6,183 nt of DNA from Clostridia bacterium (GTDB taxonomy: Bacteria > Bacillota > Clostridia > Christensenellales > Aristaeellaceae), in contig JAEDGL010000141.1 of assembly GCA_016297535.1 (NCBI GenBank), forward strand, positions 1 to 6,183. The letters are read 5' to 3'. Position numbers and translations under genes: made by a program. Positions 5,967-6,183 of this stretch are shown here, piece by piece (within the stretch, counting starts at the first letter, position 1; each line of letters opens with the position of its first letter). The notes under the pieces are model-generated. The model had not been told where the DNA came from. It ran no database searches and was given only the letters and a program-made list of their open reading frames with translations.

Positions 5967-6004
5967 AAAAAAGCCCCGCCCCTGACCGCGCAAAGCGCGG
6001 TCAG
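5967..6004 (-). terminator. Probable but non-canonical terminator of lepA
   Basis: CTGACCGCGC (5982-5991) and GCGCGGTCAG (5995-6004) form a perfect 10-bp hairpin with a 3-base loop. Read on the minus strand, downstream of lepA, it is followed by nine GC-rich bases and then six Ts (5972-5967). The gap between stem and T-run is longer than in a normal intrinsic terminator, so it may be weak, or the stem may once have been longer. Role inferred from position. Confidence 0.55.
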
Positions 6005-6013
6005 AGTACGGGT

Positions 6014-6067
6014 CAAGGGCGAAGCCCTTGCAGGTGCAGGGCAGCGCCCTGCCCGCCGGAGACCTGC
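6014..6067. repeat. Compact palindromic element with two stem-loops in the lepA 3' region
   Basis: CAAGGGC (6014-6020) pairs with GCCCTTG (6024-6030) around GAA. Directly after it GCAGGGC (6036-6042) pairs with GCCCTGC (6046-6052) around AGC, and this hairpin is enclosed by an outer stem GCAGGT (6030-6035) with ACCTGC (6062-6067), leaving CCGCCGGAG (6053-6061) unpaired. A hairpin followed by CCGCCGGAG is, from memory, a layout that recurs between genes in GC-rich gut Clostridia, so this is probably one copy of a dispersed intergenic repeat. Only one copy is in this window, so its repeat status cannot be shown here. Confidence 0.5.
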
Positions 6068-6069
6068 CG

Positions 6070-6183
6070 TTATTTGTCATCGTTCATCTTGAGCACGGCC
6101 AGGAACGCTTCGCTGGGCACCTCGACGGTACCAAACTGGCGCATGCGCTTCTTGCCTTCCTTCTGCTTTTCAAGCAGCTTCTT
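6070..6183 (-). CDS. lepA: Elongation factor 4 (LepA), C-terminal end, truncated by window edge
   Basis: The last 37 codons and the TAA stop (6072-6070) of a GTPase translation factor are present. The visible tail, KKLLEKQKEGKKRMRQFGTV followed by EVPSEAFLAVLKMNDDK, matches the end of the LepA-specific C-terminal domain, where K-x-QKEGKKRM and the ending EAFLAVL are characteristic. LepA binds the ribosome and can promote back-translocation of stalled or misplaced tRNAs. The GTPase domain and start lie beyond the right edge. The stop is followed within 3 bases by the palindromic element. The assignment is firm despite the short fragment. Confidence 0.9.
   Translation of the reverse strand, partial: KKLLEKQKEGKKRMRQFGTVEVPSEAFLAVLKMNDDK

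Larger units (their letters stand above)
5857..6069. other. Intergenic region between lepA and the methyltransferase gene, rich in hairpins
   Basis: This 213-bp spacer has no coding signal that I trust. The half near the methyltransferase gene (5857-5960) is ordinary and should hold its promoter; it also has a small GGAGG/CCTCC dyad at 5942-5954. The half next to lepA (5967-6067) consists almost wholly of three tandem stem-loops and a T-run, described separately. Confidence 0.7.

Noticed and set aside
5227..5985. 252-codon open frame on the plus strand opposite the methyltransferase gene
   Set aside because: The minus strand carries clear SAM-binding motifs; the plus frame shows no domain and runs into the hairpin region.

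Overview
The window looks like chromosomal DNA of a GC-rich member of the Clostridia (Bacillota), probably a gut commensal. The signs are AGGAGG-type ribosome binding sites, a four-cysteine (zinc-ribbon) ribosomal protein L28, a TTG start behind a perfect Shine-Dalgarno (SD) sequence, intrinsic terminators with clear U-tracts, and protein families typical of that group (YicI-like GH31, GH42, Clostridial-type MATE). No phage, transposon, CRISPR, tRNA or rRNA sequence was seen.

Left part (1-3245): two glycosidase genes point away from each other across a 177-bp spacer. On the minus strand is the first 196 codons of a GH31 alpha-xylosidase/alpha-glucosidase of the YicI type, running off the left edge. 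On the plus strand is a complete GH42 beta-galactosidase (672 aa), whose last 8 bases overlap the start of a NUDIX hydrolase gene. GH31 plus GH42 suggests breakdown of a galactose-bearing xylosyl glycan such as xyloglucan oligosaccharides, but this is inference. The spacer holds two perfect dyads that could be operators or leader hairpins. A long stem-loop at 3251-3306 ends both the plus-strand operon and the convergent MATE gene.

Middle part (3308-5035), all minus strand: rpmB (L28) has a near-consensus extended -10 promoter. It is followed by an intrinsic terminator and then by a MATE multidrug/toxin exporter gene. The rpmB-MATE junction is the most intriguing spot. A tiny ORF overlaps the rpmB stop as TAATG, carries its own SD-like sequence, and ends inside the terminator hairpin. 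A copy of the terminator 5' arm also lies near the end of rpmB. This is the layout expected of a translation-sensitive attenuator controlling the efflux gene. It rests on sequence alone and could be chance.

Right part (5065-6183), minus strand: a class I SAM-dependent methyltransferase, then a 213-bp spacer with three tandem hairpins (a compact palindromic element), then the last 37 codons of lepA (elongation factor 4), cut by the right edge. Most of the window is ordinary housekeeping and accessory metabolism. The rpmB-MATE junction and the post-lepA palindromic element are the places worth a second look.
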